Source of the DNA: Bacillota bacterium
Lineage (GTDB): Bacteria; Bacillota; Clostridia; Christensenellales; Christensenellaceae
DNA: 64,000 nt
Direction of reading: 5' to 3'
NCBI GenBank assembly: GCA_023393165.1
Contig: JAEWMJ010000004.1
Location: 143,128 to 207,127, forward strand
Made by a program: the position numbers and the translations under genes. Of this stretch, positions 24,412 through 33,796 are shown in pieces (position 1 is the first letter of the stretch; each line of letters begins with the position of its first letter). The notes below the pieces were generated by a model. That model was given only the letters and a program-made list of their open reading frames with translations. It was not told the DNA's origin and made no database searches.

Positions 24412-24906
24412 TTATTTATTAAATATTTTCGCTACCGCCTGCGCGGCTTCTTCTACCGTACTTTCGTTCGCCACTACATAATCGGCGCTGTTTTTATACA
24501 GAGGCTCGCGTTCACTATAAATCTTAACCAGTTTTTGGGGATCGTCAGCTATCAGGGGCCTTACCGCCGTGTCCACGCATTCCGCAATCATTTCTATCGG
24601 GCGTTTGATCCATATGACATTGCCCGTTTGTTTCATAACGTCAACATTTTCTTTTCTCAGTATAATGCCGCCGCCCGTGGAAACAACCGCATTATTGAGG
24701 CCGGACAGCTTTTGCAGCACTCTGGATTCAATATCCCTGAAATACGCTTCATCATATTGTGCAAATATTTCACTGATAAACATTTTCTGGTCATTCTCTA
24801 TTTCCAGATCTACGTCAAAAAACTCGGCGCCCAGAATTTTTGCCGCCAGTTTACCGATGCTGGTTTTTCCGCAGCCCATGATTCCCGTAAGATACAGATT
24901 GTTCAA
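24412..24906 (-). CDS. aroK: Shikimate kinase
   Basis: A 164-residue P-loop kinase that phosphorylates shikimate at O-3. Walker A GIMGCGKTSIGK is at residues 8-19, the shikimate-binding DVDLEIEN follows, and STGGGIILR matches the conserved GGG loop. The Arg of the lid region lies in TAVRPLIADDP. It is last in the aroB-aroA-aroC-chorismate mutase-aroK operon and overlaps the chorismate mutase gene by four bases. Confidence 0.95.
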   Translation of the reverse strand: MNNLYLTGIMGCGKTSIGKLAAKILGAEFFDVDLEIENDQKMFISEIFAQYDEAYFRDIESRVLQKLSGLNNAVVSTGGGIILRKENVDVMKQTGNVIWIKRPIEMIAECVDTAVRPLIADDPQKLVKIYSEREPLYKNSADYVVANESTVEEAAQAVAKIFNK

Positions 24907-25172
24907 CCGTTAATCCTCCCCTGATACTCGCGGGAAAGCCGCATGATGTGTTCGAATATTTCCGCAACAGCGCTTTTGATTTCCTTGTTTGTCAGCATAT
25001 CGGCACGGCTTTGGATAACGGCTTTCTCTCTTTCGCTGTCAAGTATGGGCAGGTTGTTGGCCGCTTTGTATTCGCCGACCCTGCGGGCAAGCGCCATTCT
25101 TTCCTCCAACAAACGCACCATTTTCTGATCGATTGAATCTATTCTTTTCCGAAGGAATTCAAGTTCGGTCAT
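24903..25172 (-). CDS. Chorismate mutase (AroQ class)
   Basis: An 89-residue helical protein of the chorismate mutase type II fold, which rearranges chorismate to prephenate. The N-terminal LRKRIDSIDQKMVRLLEERM and RVGEYKAANNLPILDSERE contain the Arg, Lys and Glu/Asp residues typical of the active site, and EIFEHIMRLSREYQ closes the fold. It has no fused dehydratase or dehydrogenase domain, so it is the single-domain form. It overlaps aroC by 14 bases and aroK by four in the aro operon. Confidence 0.92.
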   Translation of the reverse strand: MTELEFLRKRIDSIDQKMVRLLEERMALARRVGEYKAANNLPILDSEREKAVIQSRADMLTNKEIKSAVAEIFEHIMRLSREYQGRING

Positions 25173-26253
25173 ATTTTTTATCCTCCATAAGAAGATCGGC
25201 CAGGCAAAGAGCCACAGCGCACCGCACTACTTCAACAGCCCTGGGCACAATGCATGCGTCGTGTCTTCCCTTGATCTGCAAAGTTGTATTTTCTTTTGTG
25301 AGCATATCCACCGTCTCCTGTGTGGCAGCTATAGACGCAGTCGGTTTTAATGCTGCACGGACAATGAGCGGCATGCCGTTTGATATTCCGCCCAATACGC
25401 CGCCGTTATGGTTTGACTTATAGATGATTTCGCCGTGTTCCATTGAAGGCGCATCGTTTGCCTGGCTTCCGCGCATCCCGGCAATCGCAAATCCCGTGCC
25501 AAATTCGACACCTTTTACGGCGGGTATGGAAAACAGCATTCCGGCAACAATGGTCTCCAGACTATCGAACATCGGATCACCCAGTCCAGCAGGCATGGGT
25601 GCGGCGATACATTCCACAACCCCGCCGATCGAATCAAGATCGCTTTTTGCAAGCGTTACGATTTCCATCATTTCTTTTCCGGCCCGGTCGTCAAGGACGG
25701 GAAAATCTTTATAAAGCAATCCTTCCAGATCACGGGCATCCGGCTGTGAATTAAAAGGCCTGTCCTTAACAGGACCTATGGAATAGATATGCGCACGTAC
25801 TAAAATCCCGGATTGCTCAAGCCACTGTTCTGCGATACTGCCGGCAAAAACCAGTGGCGCAGTCATCCGCCCGGAAAAATGGCCGCCGCCGCGGTGGTCC
25901 TGAAAACCGCCGTATTTTATATATCCGGTGAGGTCCGCATGAGACGGCCGGGGTTTATATTTCAGTTCATCATAATCGGCAGAATGTGAATCCTTGTTTT
26001 TAATGAATCCGCACAAAGGAGTTCCGGTAGTGCACCCGTTAAAAAATCCGCTTACAATCTCTACCGCATCCGTTTCCTTCCGTGCAGTGGAATAAGCGGC
26101 AGAAACCGGCATACGCCTTTTCATGGCTGCATGCACCCGGTCAAGGTCTATTTTCAGGCCTGCGGGCAAGCCGTTCACTACAATGCCGATTGCAGCCGAA
26201 TGAGACTCGCCGAATATGCTGATTTTGATATTTCGTCCCCAAACAGAGCTCAT
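25159..26253 (-). CDS. aroC: Chorismate synthase
   Basis: A 364-residue FMN-dependent lyase that converts EPSP to chorismate. FGESHSAAIGIVVNGLPAG opens the protein; RPSHADLTGYIKYGG, the RGGGHFSGRMTAP stretch with the catalytic His, and GGISNGMPLIVRAALKPT are all standard. The C-terminus IKGRHDACIVPRAVEV is also present. It overlaps aroA by four bases. Length matches the family, and no residue of the conserved motifs is missing. Confidence 0.96.
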   Translation of the reverse strand: MSSVWGRNIKISIFGESHSAAIGIVVNGLPAGLKIDLDRVHAAMKRRMPVSAAYSTARKETDAVEIVSGFFNGCTTGTPLCGFIKNKDSHSADYDELKYKPRPSHADLTGYIKYGGFQDHRGGGHFSGRMTAPLVFAGSIAEQWLEQSGILVRAHIYSIGPVKDRPFNSQPDARDLEGLLYKDFPVLDDRAGKEMMEIVTLAKSDLDSIGGVVECIAAPMPAGLGDPMFDSLETIVAGMLFSIPAVKGVEFGTGFAIAGMRGSQANDAPSMEHGEIIYKSNHNGGVLGGISNGMPLIVRAALKPTASIAATQETVDMLTKENTTLQIKGRHDACIVPRAVEVVRCAVALCLADLLMEDKKYDRT

Positions 26254-27494
26254 TTTACGATTCCTCCCAACCTTTTGAATTCGCTGTAAAAGAAAGGCGC
26301 GGATTTGCTGACCACATTCGGGTTATCCAGAAAAATAATACCTTCCGTTATGCATGATGCGGTCGCAAGCGCCATTGCAATCCTATGGTCGCCATGAGAA
26401 TCAACTGAAGCGCCCCGCAGCGTGCTTCCGCCCTCTATAACCAGTTTGTCTTCGTATTCCCTGATTACCGCGCCCAATTTTGTAAGTTCCTGCGTCATTG
26501 CCGAAAGCCGGTCGCTTTCTTTGAGGCGCAGCCTGGCGGCATTATATATTGTTGTTGTTCCCTTTATCCCGCAGGCAAGCACGCAAAGTACCGGAACCAG
26601 GTCAGGGATCTGAGAAACATCTATATCAAGAGCGCGCATATTTGATTTTTTGACGCAATAACCGTCTACCTGCGCTCCGGCCCGCTTTAAAATATCAAAA
26701 ATTTCCCTGTCTCCCTGCAGAGAATCCGGGGATAAGCCTTCCATTGTTACTTCACCGGAGAGCGCTGCGCCCACGGCAAAAAAAGCGGCGTGGGAAAAAT
26801 CCCCTTCAATTTCTATATGCGTGTTTCTATACTTCTGATTTCCATAGACAACAATATCTTCGGCAGAAAATTCGGTATGCACGCCGTATTTTTTTTGTAT
26901 GTCCATTGTGATATCCACATACGGCTTTGATTCCAGTTTTGTATTGAATATGATGCGTGAATCGCCTTTCAGCCTTGGCAGCGCAAATAAAAGGCCGCTG
27001 ATGAACTGTGAAGAAATATCGCCGCGCATTATAAAAATATCCGGATTCAGTTCGCCCCTTACCATGATACCCGAGGCTGACCTGATCATTTTAATGTTTT
27101 GTTTCCTGCATATCTCCTCATATGGTTCAAGGGGGCGCTCCATAAGCCTGCCGCGGCCGGTAAACCACCGTTCAGTTCCATCCATTGCCAGAGGCAGACA
27201 AAACCGGAGAGTAGAACCCGACTCATTGCAGTCTATTTCTATTATTTCATTATCCAGCGGCGGCTTGGGAACCGATTTTTCTATAATCAGAGCTCCCTTT
27301 TCCATCCTGTAACCGCACAGCCCCATTTTTTCCCCAGCTTTCAATGTGGCTGTGATATCGTCTGAGAACGCCACGTTTGTCAACACGGAAGCGCCTTCTG
27401 CCAGGGCCGCGCAAAGAATCGCCCGGTGTGATACGCTTTTGGACGGCTGAATCCTTATCGTGCCGTTGAGCTTGGATGGAAAAATACTAATCAT
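26250..27494 (-). CDS. aroA: 3-phosphoshikimate 1-carboxyvinyltransferase (EPSP synthase)
   Basis: A 414-residue enzyme joining phosphoenolpyruvate to shikimate 3-phosphate. The N-terminal PSKSVSHRAILCAALAEG carries the first substrate-binding lysine. The segment DCNESGSTLRFCLPLAMDG, where the canonical motif has GNAGT, reads CNESGST, as in class II-like clostridial enzymes. RLRLKESDRLSAM and GDHRIAMALA complete the set. It overlaps aroB by eight bases and aroC by four. Herbicide sensitivity cannot be judged from sequence alone. Confidence 0.95.
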   Translation of the reverse strand: MISIFPSKLNGTIRIQPSKSVSHRAILCAALAEGASVLTNVAFSDDITATLKAGEKMGLCGYRMEKGALIIEKSVPKPPLDNEIIEIDCNESGSTLRFCLPLAMDGTERWFTGRGRLMERPLEPYEEICRKQNIKMIRSASGIMVRGELNPDIFIMRGDISSQFISGLLFALPRLKGDSRIIFNTKLESKPYVDITMDIQKKYGVHTEFSAEDIVVYGNQKYRNTHIEIEGDFSHAAFFAVGAALSGEVTMEGLSPDSLQGDREIFDILKRAGAQVDGYCVKKSNMRALDIDVSQIPDLVPVLCVLACGIKGTTTIYNAARLRLKESDRLSAMTQELTKLGAVIREYEDKLVIEGGSTLRGASVDSHGDHRIAMALATASCITEGIIFLDNPNVVSKSAPFFYSEFKRLGGIVK

Positions 27495-28503
27495 AAAGCA
27501 ATTCTCTCAGTTCCGGGCATGTAAAATCATGGATTACAGCGTGACCGATATTGTCAATTAAGATAAAATGAATCCGGTTCCCTGCCGCTTTTTTATCCTG
27601 CAGCAAAATGGAAAGCGCGCCGTCCAGCAATTCATTTTCTATTTCCACAGGCAGGCCGCTCTTTATAAGCATATCTCTCGCGGCTTTTTCCAGACCGGCG
27701 GCAGAAATACCTGCGCGTTCGCCTATCCTTGCTGCCAGTACCATACCTATTGCGATCGCTTCACCGTGCAGGAATGTTCCGTACCCAGCGACTGTTTCGA
27801 TCGCATGACCTATGGTATGGCCGAAATTCAGCTGCATGCGTACACCCTTATCGAACGGATCTTCATGTACGTAAGCCGCTTTTATGCTGCAGCAAATCCG
27901 TATGATATCAGTTAAGTCGCGGTTATCCGAAAGCAGCATTTCATAAAGTTTCCGGTCCGCTATAAAAGCATATTTTATAATCTCAGCCATTCCGGCTGCA
28001 AATTGCCGTTTGTCCAGCGTTCTGAGGGAATCCATATCCATCAATACCATAGAGGGCTGGTAAAAACTGCCCACCATATTTTTTCCGCTTTTTAAATTGA
28101 TTCCAACCTTACCACCGACAGAACTGTCCACCTGTGCCAACAGCGTGGTTGGAACCTGTATAAAATGGACGCCCCGTTTGAATGTCGCAGCCGCAAAACC
28201 TGCCAGATCCCCGACTACTCCGCCGCCAAGCGCGATAACCGCATCTTCACGGGATATTTGGTTCCGTGCCAATTCATCGTAAATACCCAAAAGGGATGCA
28301 TGTGATTTGCTTTCTTCTCCCGCTTTGATGACAAAAGAAGGAATACCATCAAAATATTTCCCATAAATCTGATAGACATTGGAATCTGATATTAAAAACG
28401 ATCTTTTGAATCGGTTTAAATATTCACCTATATTTTGCATAATACCGGTATCCAAAATGATCTCATAAGACCCGTTTTGGGCTTCTACAAATACTTTTTG
28501 CAT
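27487..28503 (-). CDS. aroB: 3-dehydroquinate synthase
   Basis: A 338-residue NAD- and metal-dependent enzyme that cyclises DAHP to 3-dehydroquinate. The NAD-binding GGGVVGDLAGFAAATFKRGV and the QVPTTLLAQVDSSVGGKVGIN stretch (in parts) are visible, with metal ligands in MAEIIKYAFI, NFGHTIGHAIE and FLHGEAIAIG. It is the first gene of the aro operon. The 590-base region beyond its start lies between it and asnB and contains a possible leader RNA on the other strand. Confidence 0.96.
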   Translation of the reverse strand: MQKVFVEAQNGSYEIILDTGIMQNIGEYLNRFKRSFLISDSNVYQIYGKYFDGIPSFVIKAGEESKSHASLLGIYDELARNQISREDAVIALGGGVVGDLAGFAAATFKRGVHFIQVPTTLLAQVDSSVGGKVGINLKSGKNMVGSFYQPSMVLMDMDSLRTLDKRQFAAGMAEIIKYAFIADRKLYEMLLSDNRDLTDIIRICCSIKAAYVHEDPFDKGVRMQLNFGHTIGHAIETVAGYGTFLHGEAIAIGMVLAARIGERAGISAAGLEKAARDMLIKSGLPVEIENELLDGALSILLQDKKAAGNRIHFILIDNIGHAVIHDFTCPELRELLYD

Positions 28504-28583
28504 ATAAATTCCTCCGATGATATTATATCACATAAAATTTTAAAAAAAACAGAAAAAATTTATTACAATTTTATTAAAATATC

Positions 28584-28612
28584 TTTACAACCAGATTAGC
28601 TTATGATACACT
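28584..28612 (+). promoter_or_regulatory. Candidate promoter of a leader or small RNA upstream of asnB
   Basis: TTTACA and TACACT are 17 bases apart. It would start transcription near 28620, at the base of a nine-base-pair stem (28625-28633 with 28657-28665), and the transcript would meet a terminator at 28731-28762. Confidence 0.4.
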
Positions 28613-28619
28613 TTCAATA

Positions 28620-28762
28620 AAGGGAATACAAATAGAAGGAATACAGAAAATTAATAATTTGTATTTCAAATATTACAAAAAATATAAGATTTCTAATACT
28701 GGTTAATATATATTTCCTCCTTTTATGATAGGATCCGCATGCAAAAGGCGGATTCTTTTTTT
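28620..28762 (+). ncRNA. Possible leader or small RNA ending in an intrinsic terminator
   Basis: About 140 bases without a reading frame hold a perfect stem (AATACAAAT with ATTTGTATT) and end with GGATCCGC pairing with GCGGATTC around nine bases, followed by seven T. The gene asnB starts 335 bases further on. The piece could be an independent small RNA or an attenuated leader. No T-box sequence was found, so control by uncharged tRNA-Asn is not supported. Confidence 0.35.
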
Positions 28763-29096
28763 GGTGTTATTCCTCCAGCGGTTACAACTGTATTAATTGT
28801 TACATGAGCACCCATGATTTTAAACATTTAAAAATCCGTTTGATCCGGAAAGACAAAGTGTTTTATCAAAAATAAAACTATTAATATCCTGTAATTTCAA
28901 AATCAATTGATCAATTAAATTCGTAATTTTTCATTTTAATTATTTTTTATGTTAAAAACCAGGATCAGTCAATAAAAATTGAATGATTGGTTTTCTAATT
29001 TTGCATAATATTAAAGCCACATTTTCAGAACCTTTCTCATATACTAACAATATAATTTCTCTAAAAAATCAAATCATACCATGGAGGTTAAAACTG
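28763..29096 (+). other. AT-rich region upstream of asnB
   Basis: About 330 bases, very AT-rich, between the putative terminated leader and asnB. Nothing was found in it except several possible -10 boxes, none with a convincing -35, and the GGAGG ribosome-binding site nine bases before the asnB start. The asnB promoter is presumably here. Confidence 0.4.
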
Positions 29097-30926
29097 ATGT
29101 GTGGAATATCGGGAATCGTGGATTATAAAAACGGAGTTGATAATCTGGATTCCAATATACAAAGAATGAACGACTTTCTTGCACCCAGAGGGCCGGATGC
29201 CGAGGGTACATACAAAACGCAGGCAGCGTACCTCGCGCACAGAAGACTGATCGTTATTGACCCCGAAAACGGAAAACAGCCGATGACCCGGTTTTATAAG
29301 AATAAAAAATTTACTATCGTATACAATGGAGAACTTTATAATACGGCTGATATTGTATCCGAGCTCAAAGCATTCGGCTTTACGTTTCAGGGGCATTCGG
29401 ATACGGAAGCGCTGCTATGCGCCTATATGCAATGGGGAGAAGAATGCGTAAAGAAATTAAACGGCATATTTGCTTTCGCCATTCTGGAAGAGCCGGAGAA
29501 CAAACTGTTTCTGGCGCGTGACCGGCTGGGCGTAAAGCCGCTGTTTTATTCCTATCTAAATAATATGTTGATTTTCGCATCCGAAATCGGAGCAATTCTG
29601 GCGTCGGGTATAATACCTCCTGTCCTGGACAAAACCGGCCTTGCGGAAATATTCCTGCTCGGTCCCGGCAGAACGCCCGGCTGCGGCGTTTTTAAAGACG
29701 TCAACGAGATCCTGCCGGGAGCCTGCGCAACATTTACCGCAGAAGGCCTTAAAAATAAAAAATACTGGAATCTGAGCGCAGAGGAGCATACAAAATCACC
29801 TGCAAAAACGATAGAAAACGTACGCGATCTCGCTGAAGACAGTATCCGCCGCCAGCTTGTATCCGATGTTCCTCTATGTACATTTTTATCGGGAGGGCTG
29901 GATTCCAGCGCCATCACCGCAATCGCGTCCAGGCAAATTCATAACCTGCACAGCTTTTCAGTTAACTATACGGATAACGAGAAATATTTTCAGTCCAGTT
30001 ATTTCCAGCCGAACAGCGACGACCTCTATATCGGCATTATGAGCCGTTATACCTGCACAACACACCATGTCGTTACATTAGGCATACCCGAACTTGAGGA
30101 ATCGCTATACTCCGCAGTAGACGCGCGCGATCTTCCGGGAATGGCGGATGTGGACAGTTCTCTTCTGCTGTTTTGCGGCGAGATCAAAAAGCATGCCACG
30201 GTCACGCTTTCGGGCGAGTGTGCGGATGAAATATTCGGCGGGTATCCCTGGTACAATAATCCGGAAATTTATGAAAAAGACGAATTCCCGTGGTCACATT
30301 CCACTCATGAACGTTATTCCATGCTGAGAAAAGGAATCCTCGGCAGTATCGATCCTGAGGAGTACGTGCACGAGAGATATTACGAAACCATCCATTCGGC
30401 ATCCAAACTGCCGGGCGAACCTCATATCAACAGCCGCATGCGTGAAATGTTCATGCTGAATATAGGCTGGTTTATGCAAACGCTGCTGGACAGAAAAGAC
30501 AGGATGTCCATGGCCCACGGTCTGGAAGTCCGGGTTCCATATTGTGATTACAGGCTTGTGGAATACGCATACAATATTCCCTGGCAAATAAAGTCCTATG
30601 GCGGCCGTGAAAAGGGGATTCTCCGTGCGGCAATGAAAGACCTTTTGCCGGAAGAAATTATTGAGCGCAAAAAAAGCCCGTATCCCAAAACACATAATCC
30701 GCTTTACATGAAGATCGTAAGGGAAAAATTAGGGAACGTGCTGGAGGATCCGGAATCCCCAATTCTTAAAATAATTGATAAAGACTATGTAAAAGGCCTG
30801 CTTGAAAATGAAAGTACGTTTGCAAAACCGATGTACGGCCAACTCATGACCGCTCCGCAGGTATACGCCTATCTGCTTCAGGTTAATTACTGGCTGGGAA
30901 AATACAAGGTGGAAATAACGGCCTAA
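29097..30926 (+). CDS. asnB: Asparagine synthase (glutamine-hydrolysing)
   Basis: A 609-residue AsnB. After Met removal Cys2 (MCGISG) would be the glutaminase nucleophile; the glutaminase domain shows RGPDAEG, LAHRRLIVID and YNGELYN. The synthetase domain begins near residue 220 with the pyrophosphate loop FLSGGLDSSAI and includes LSGECADEIFGGYPWY. The frame is open to 28983, but a GGAGG site and the obligatory Cys2 place the start at 29097. It is monocistronic with a strong terminator. It forms asparagine from aspartate, glutamine and ATP. Confidence 0.95.
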   Translation: MCGISGIVDYKNGVDNLDSNIQRMNDFLAPRGPDAEGTYKTQAAYLAHRRLIVIDPENGKQPMTRFYKNKKFTIVYNGELYNTADIVSELKAFGFTFQGHSDTEALLCAYMQWGEECVKKLNGIFAFAILEEPENKLFLARDRLGVKPLFYSYLNNMLIFASEIGAILASGIIPPVLDKTGLAEIFLLGPGRTPGCGVFKDVNEILPGACATFTAEGLKNKKYWNLSAEEHTKSPAKTIENVRDLAEDSIRRQLVSDVPLCTFLSGGLDSSAITAIASRQIHNLHSFSVNYTDNEKYFQSSYFQPNSDDLYIGIMSRYTCTTHHVVTLGIPELEESLYSAVDARDLPGMADVDSSLLLFCGEIKKHATVTLSGECADEIFGGYPWYNNPEIYEKDEFPWSHSTHERYSMLRKGILGSIDPEEYVHERYYETIHSASKLPGEPHINSRMREMFMLNIGWFMQTLLDRKDRMSMAHGLEVRVPYCDYRLVEYAYNIPWQIKSYGGREKGILRAAMKDLLPEEIIERKKSPYPKTHNPLYMKIVREKLGNVLEDPESPILKIIDKDYVKGLLENESTFAKPMYGQLMTAPQVYAYLLQVNYWLGKYKVEITA

Positions 30927-30949
30927 TTTCCGTATTTCAATCACATTAG

Positions 30950-30980
30950 AAAAAGCGGCGTCCTTTAAACGCCGCTTTTT
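30950..30980. terminator. Bidirectional terminator between asnB and the DUF2207 gene
   Basis: AAAAAGCGGCGT pairs with ACGCCGCTTTTT around CCTTTAA: a long GC-rich stem with A and T runs on either side, so it can stop the convergent transcripts from both sides. Confidence 0.9.
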
Positions 30981-31000
30981 AAATGTAAATAAGGATAAGG

Positions 31001-32884
31001 TCACCAGCTTCCGCCGCCGCCCCCGCCGAAGCCGCCGCCCGAAAATCCGCCGCCTGAAAACCCGCTGCCGCCGCCAAATCCGCCGGAATTAGTATTGGGC
31101 CGGGAGAGCATCGCTGTCTGCGTGTGAAGCATGGAACTCATGAGCATGCTTGTAAAGAATATAGAATTGAATGAACCGTATCCGTAACCGTAATACCAGT
31201 TCGGCGGCTCTATCGCGATTTTTTCGAATTGTTTGGACCATTTATCCGTTACGCCCAGCACATATGCATAAGGCAATATGTTGTAAAAATACTGGGGGTT
31301 TTCGTCCACAAGCATTTTCAGTTTTTCCAGTTCGGTGGTTTGTATGAAATTCTTAAGGCCCATTATCCTGCCGGCCCATTCGGCGCCTTTATCCGTCCAG
31401 CACCTGAAATTGGGCGCTACAAACGTCAAAATCAACGCAACCGCCGCAGGCAGAAATGCATATATACCGAACACTTCCAGCGACAGCACCACAACGATCA
31501 GGTAAAACACGGATGTGCCTATTGCCCAGCCAATCAGCCTGCCTACCTTTGTGGAACGTTTTGCCGATAGCCAGGTTTCAAAGCTCTTTATATACAGCGC
31601 AATCAACGCACTGCCAATTCCCAGTACCACGGCGCCTACAATAACGGCGACCAGCACGTCAAACGTCTGCTGGTATGCGTTCAGATAAGTGAGTATTGCC
31701 ATGGGCAGCGATGCGAGAAATGCCGTCAGGTTTTGCATGGAAACCGAACGCCTGGTGAAAACGAGATTATCCTTGCTTTGATATTTCTGGCGCACCATTT
31801 GTTTTGCAGCCGCTATAGTATCATAAAATTTATATTGCAGCTGGGTAATGGACGTTTTATCCTTTCCGGCGAACATTTCTTCGAACATTATTCTTTCGTA
31901 TTCGTTTGCCGTCGCGGGCAGGTCCTTAACCTTGACGAACGTCATATTTTTGTCTTTATCCGGTTGGTGAATTTCCATGTAGCCTTTGTCAGCCCAGTAA
32001 ATCAACAGAGAAACAATGTCCTTGTCTTCCACCAGACCGTCTATTACATATCCAACGTCCGCGGATGTCATCCCCTCAGGCGGGTAGAATTCAACTGTCT
32101 GCACCGGTTTTTTCTTACGAATGAATATTGCCGCCAAAAGGAGCCCTATCCCCAGCAACACCAGGGATACGGTTACCAAGACACCGACCGGCCCGGTATT
32201 CTGCCGCGCGCCTGCGTAATAGCCGTTTGGAAGCTCAAGCCTCATGGTAAAGCCTTCATATGGAGAAAGCGTTTGATTAACCTTGCCGGTAATCACATTG
32301 CCTTCTATCTTGTACTCAACGTTTGTATAACCGGACATGCCCTGGCTTCCCAACGAGAAACCTAATTTACCCTTATCAAATTCCTTGGGCATTGTTACGG
32401 TAAACGTCACATTGTCTATCGTTACGGGCCACTGCGTTCCTATGAGATCATAATAAAACTCGTCGAACGTATCATACCCGTCGTCCCCAGGATCGTAGGT
32501 ATATTGAAGCGTATACTTCTGCACTCCAGTTACCGTTACGTCCGGATCGCCAAGGCGTATGTCATAGTACCCGTCCGATGTCCCGGCGCTTACTCCGGTA
32601 TTCGCTTTGATGTCCGAAACAAGCACGCGATAGGTGGATTCTTCATATTCTTCATTGTTGATCAATCTTTGAGCAATAACCTTTTGCGGGATCAACCTCT
32701 CTATCCCGTGGTGGCTTTCATAAAAATCGGCCGTGATGTTTTCCGTTACATTGTAGGTATTGTTTCCGTTCACCTGTACGTTTATATCATAGGATGTGAT
32801 AGTAAAGCCGCCGCCTGCCGCAAAAGCAAAGCTTGGAAATAAAAATACGCATAAAACCGCTATAATCAGGAGTAACTTCTTCAT
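31001..32884 (-). CDS. DUF2207 membrane protein
   Basis: A 627-residue envelope protein. A signal peptide ends near AFAAGG; the extracytoplasmic DUF2207 domain (about 25-230) follows, then a membrane helix (about 235-255), a cytoplasmic segment, and a group of four further helices around 410-510. The C-terminus is almost pure Gly/Ser/Phe, a feature of this family. The start at 32884 has GGAG at nine bases and avoids an unsupported ATG at 32899. lemA lies directly upstream, a frequent pairing; the function is not known. Confidence 0.85.
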   Translation of the reverse strand: MKKLLLIIAVLCVFLFPSFAFAAGGGFTITSYDINVQVNGNNTYNVTENITADFYESHHGIERLIPQKVIAQRLINNEEYEESTYRVLVSDIKANTGVSAGTSDGYYDIRLGDPDVTVTGVQKYTLQYTYDPGDDGYDTFDEFYYDLIGTQWPVTIDNVTFTVTMPKEFDKGKLGFSLGSQGMSGYTNVEYKIEGNVITGKVNQTLSPYEGFTMRLELPNGYYAGARQNTGPVGVLVTVSLVLLGIGLLLAAIFIRKKKPVQTVEFYPPEGMTSADVGYVIDGLVEDKDIVSLLIYWADKGYMEIHQPDKDKNMTFVKVKDLPATANEYERIMFEEMFAGKDKTSITQLQYKFYDTIAAAKQMVRQKYQSKDNLVFTRRSVSMQNLTAFLASLPMAILTYLNAYQQTFDVLVAVIVGAVVLGIGSALIALYIKSFETWLSAKRSTKVGRLIGWAIGTSVFYLIVVVLSLEVFGIYAFLPAAVALILTFVAPNFRCWTDKGAEWAGRIMGLKNFIQTTELEKLKMLVDENPQYFYNILPYAYVLGVTDKWSKQFEKIAIEPPNWYYGYGYGSFNSIFFTSMLMSSMLHTQTAMLSRPNTNSGGFGGGSGFSGGGFSGGGFGGGGGGSW

Positions 32885-32950
32885 CTTTTCAGTCTCCATT
32901 GTTCTGGAATTAATTGTCCTAAAATATCCGTTCTAAGGTAATTTGCACAA

Positions 32951-32994
32951 AACAAGCCCCTTTATTCCATGCAAAGAAACAAAAGGGGCTTGTT
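32951..32994 (-). terminator. Hairpin between lemA and the DUF2207 gene
   Basis: AACAAGCCCCTTT and AAAGGGGCTTGTT form a 13-base-pair stem with a 17-base loop, three bases after the lemA stop, followed on the minus strand by TTTTG. It may terminate or reduce read-through into the DUF2207 gene. Confidence 0.65.
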
Positions 32995-32996
32995 GT

Positions 32997-33560
32997 TTAA
33001 AATTTAACTTGAACGTTCTGGCGCTCTGCTTCATTTGACGTCTCAAACATCGGCTGTTTTTCAAATTTAAAGTGGCTCGCAATCAAATTTGTAGGGAATG
33101 TAAGCAGTTTGGTGTTGAACATCTTTACATTTGCGTTGTAGAACTTGCGCGCATTTGCAAGATCGGTTTCAACCTGCTGCAGCTGTCCCTGTAAATTCAG
33201 AAAGCTGGTATCCGCTTTTAAATTCGGATACGCTTCAGACACCGCAAAGAGACTGCGCAGCGTATTTGTCAGAACATTCTCGTTCTCGAGCCGCTCTTCC
33301 GTTGTTTCCGAACCTGCCACGCTGTTGCGTGCCGAAATCACCCGGTCAAGGGTTTCTTTCTCATGCGCCGCATAACCTTTTACGGTTTCCACAAGATTCG
33401 GTATCAAATCAAAACGTTTTTTCAGATATACGTCAATCGTTGCAAAAGCTTCTTCAATATTGTTTTTCATCTTTATGAAACTGTTATATGCTGCAATGTA
33501 CCACAGCACAATAATAACAACCACTGCGACCACAACGCCCAAAACGATATAACCTGCCAT
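32997..33560 (-). CDS. lemA: LemA family protein
   Basis: A 187-residue LemA. One N-terminal helix (about 4-24) anchors it, with the mass in the cytoplasm or outside according to family topology. Conserved helices include YNSFIKMKNNIEEAFATIDV, then LKKRFDLIPNLVETVKGYAA and VISARNSV. The C-terminus ends in the typical FEKQPMFETSNEAERQNVQVKF, given here only as FETSNEAERQNVQVKF. LemA often occurs beside a DUF2207-type membrane protein. Its function is not established. Confidence 0.92.
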   Translation of the reverse strand: MAGYIVLGVVVAVVVIIVLWYIAAYNSFIKMKNNIEEAFATIDVYLKKRFDLIPNLVETVKGYAAHEKETLDRVISARNSVAGSETTEERLENENVLTNTLRSLFAVSEAYPNLKADTSFLNLQGQLQQVETDLANARKFYNANVKMFNTKLLTFPTNLIASHFKFEKQPMFETSNEAERQNVQVKF

Positions 33561-33748
33561 GACAGTCCAACCTTTCTATAACTAATTATTTTCATTTTAT
33601 TATTAGTTTAACTTATTGTAGCATAGGTTATGAGCCAAAACAACAACACCGCTTTAAAATCTTTACGGCAGCGCCCGTACAAAAAAATGTATAAACATGC
33701 ATATATTTTGAGTTAGTTTTAAAAACCTATGGCATTTGATTCTCCCCT

Positions 33749-33757
33749 GTGCTATAA
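33749..33757 (+). promoter_or_regulatory. Extended -10 promoter of the DMT transporter gene
   Basis: TGCTATAAT is a perfect extended -10 element, 39 bases before the start codon. No good -35 is present, which extended -10 promoters tolerate. The gap to lemA holds a divergent AT-rich region. Confidence 0.55.
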
Positions 33758-33796
33758 TTCCTTGATAAATGTGTATTAAAAATTGGAGGGAATTTT

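Noticed and set aside
28504..29096. T-box leader for asnB
   Set aside because: No AGGGTGG-type T-box sequence or stem I layout is present ahead of the terminator at 28731-28762.
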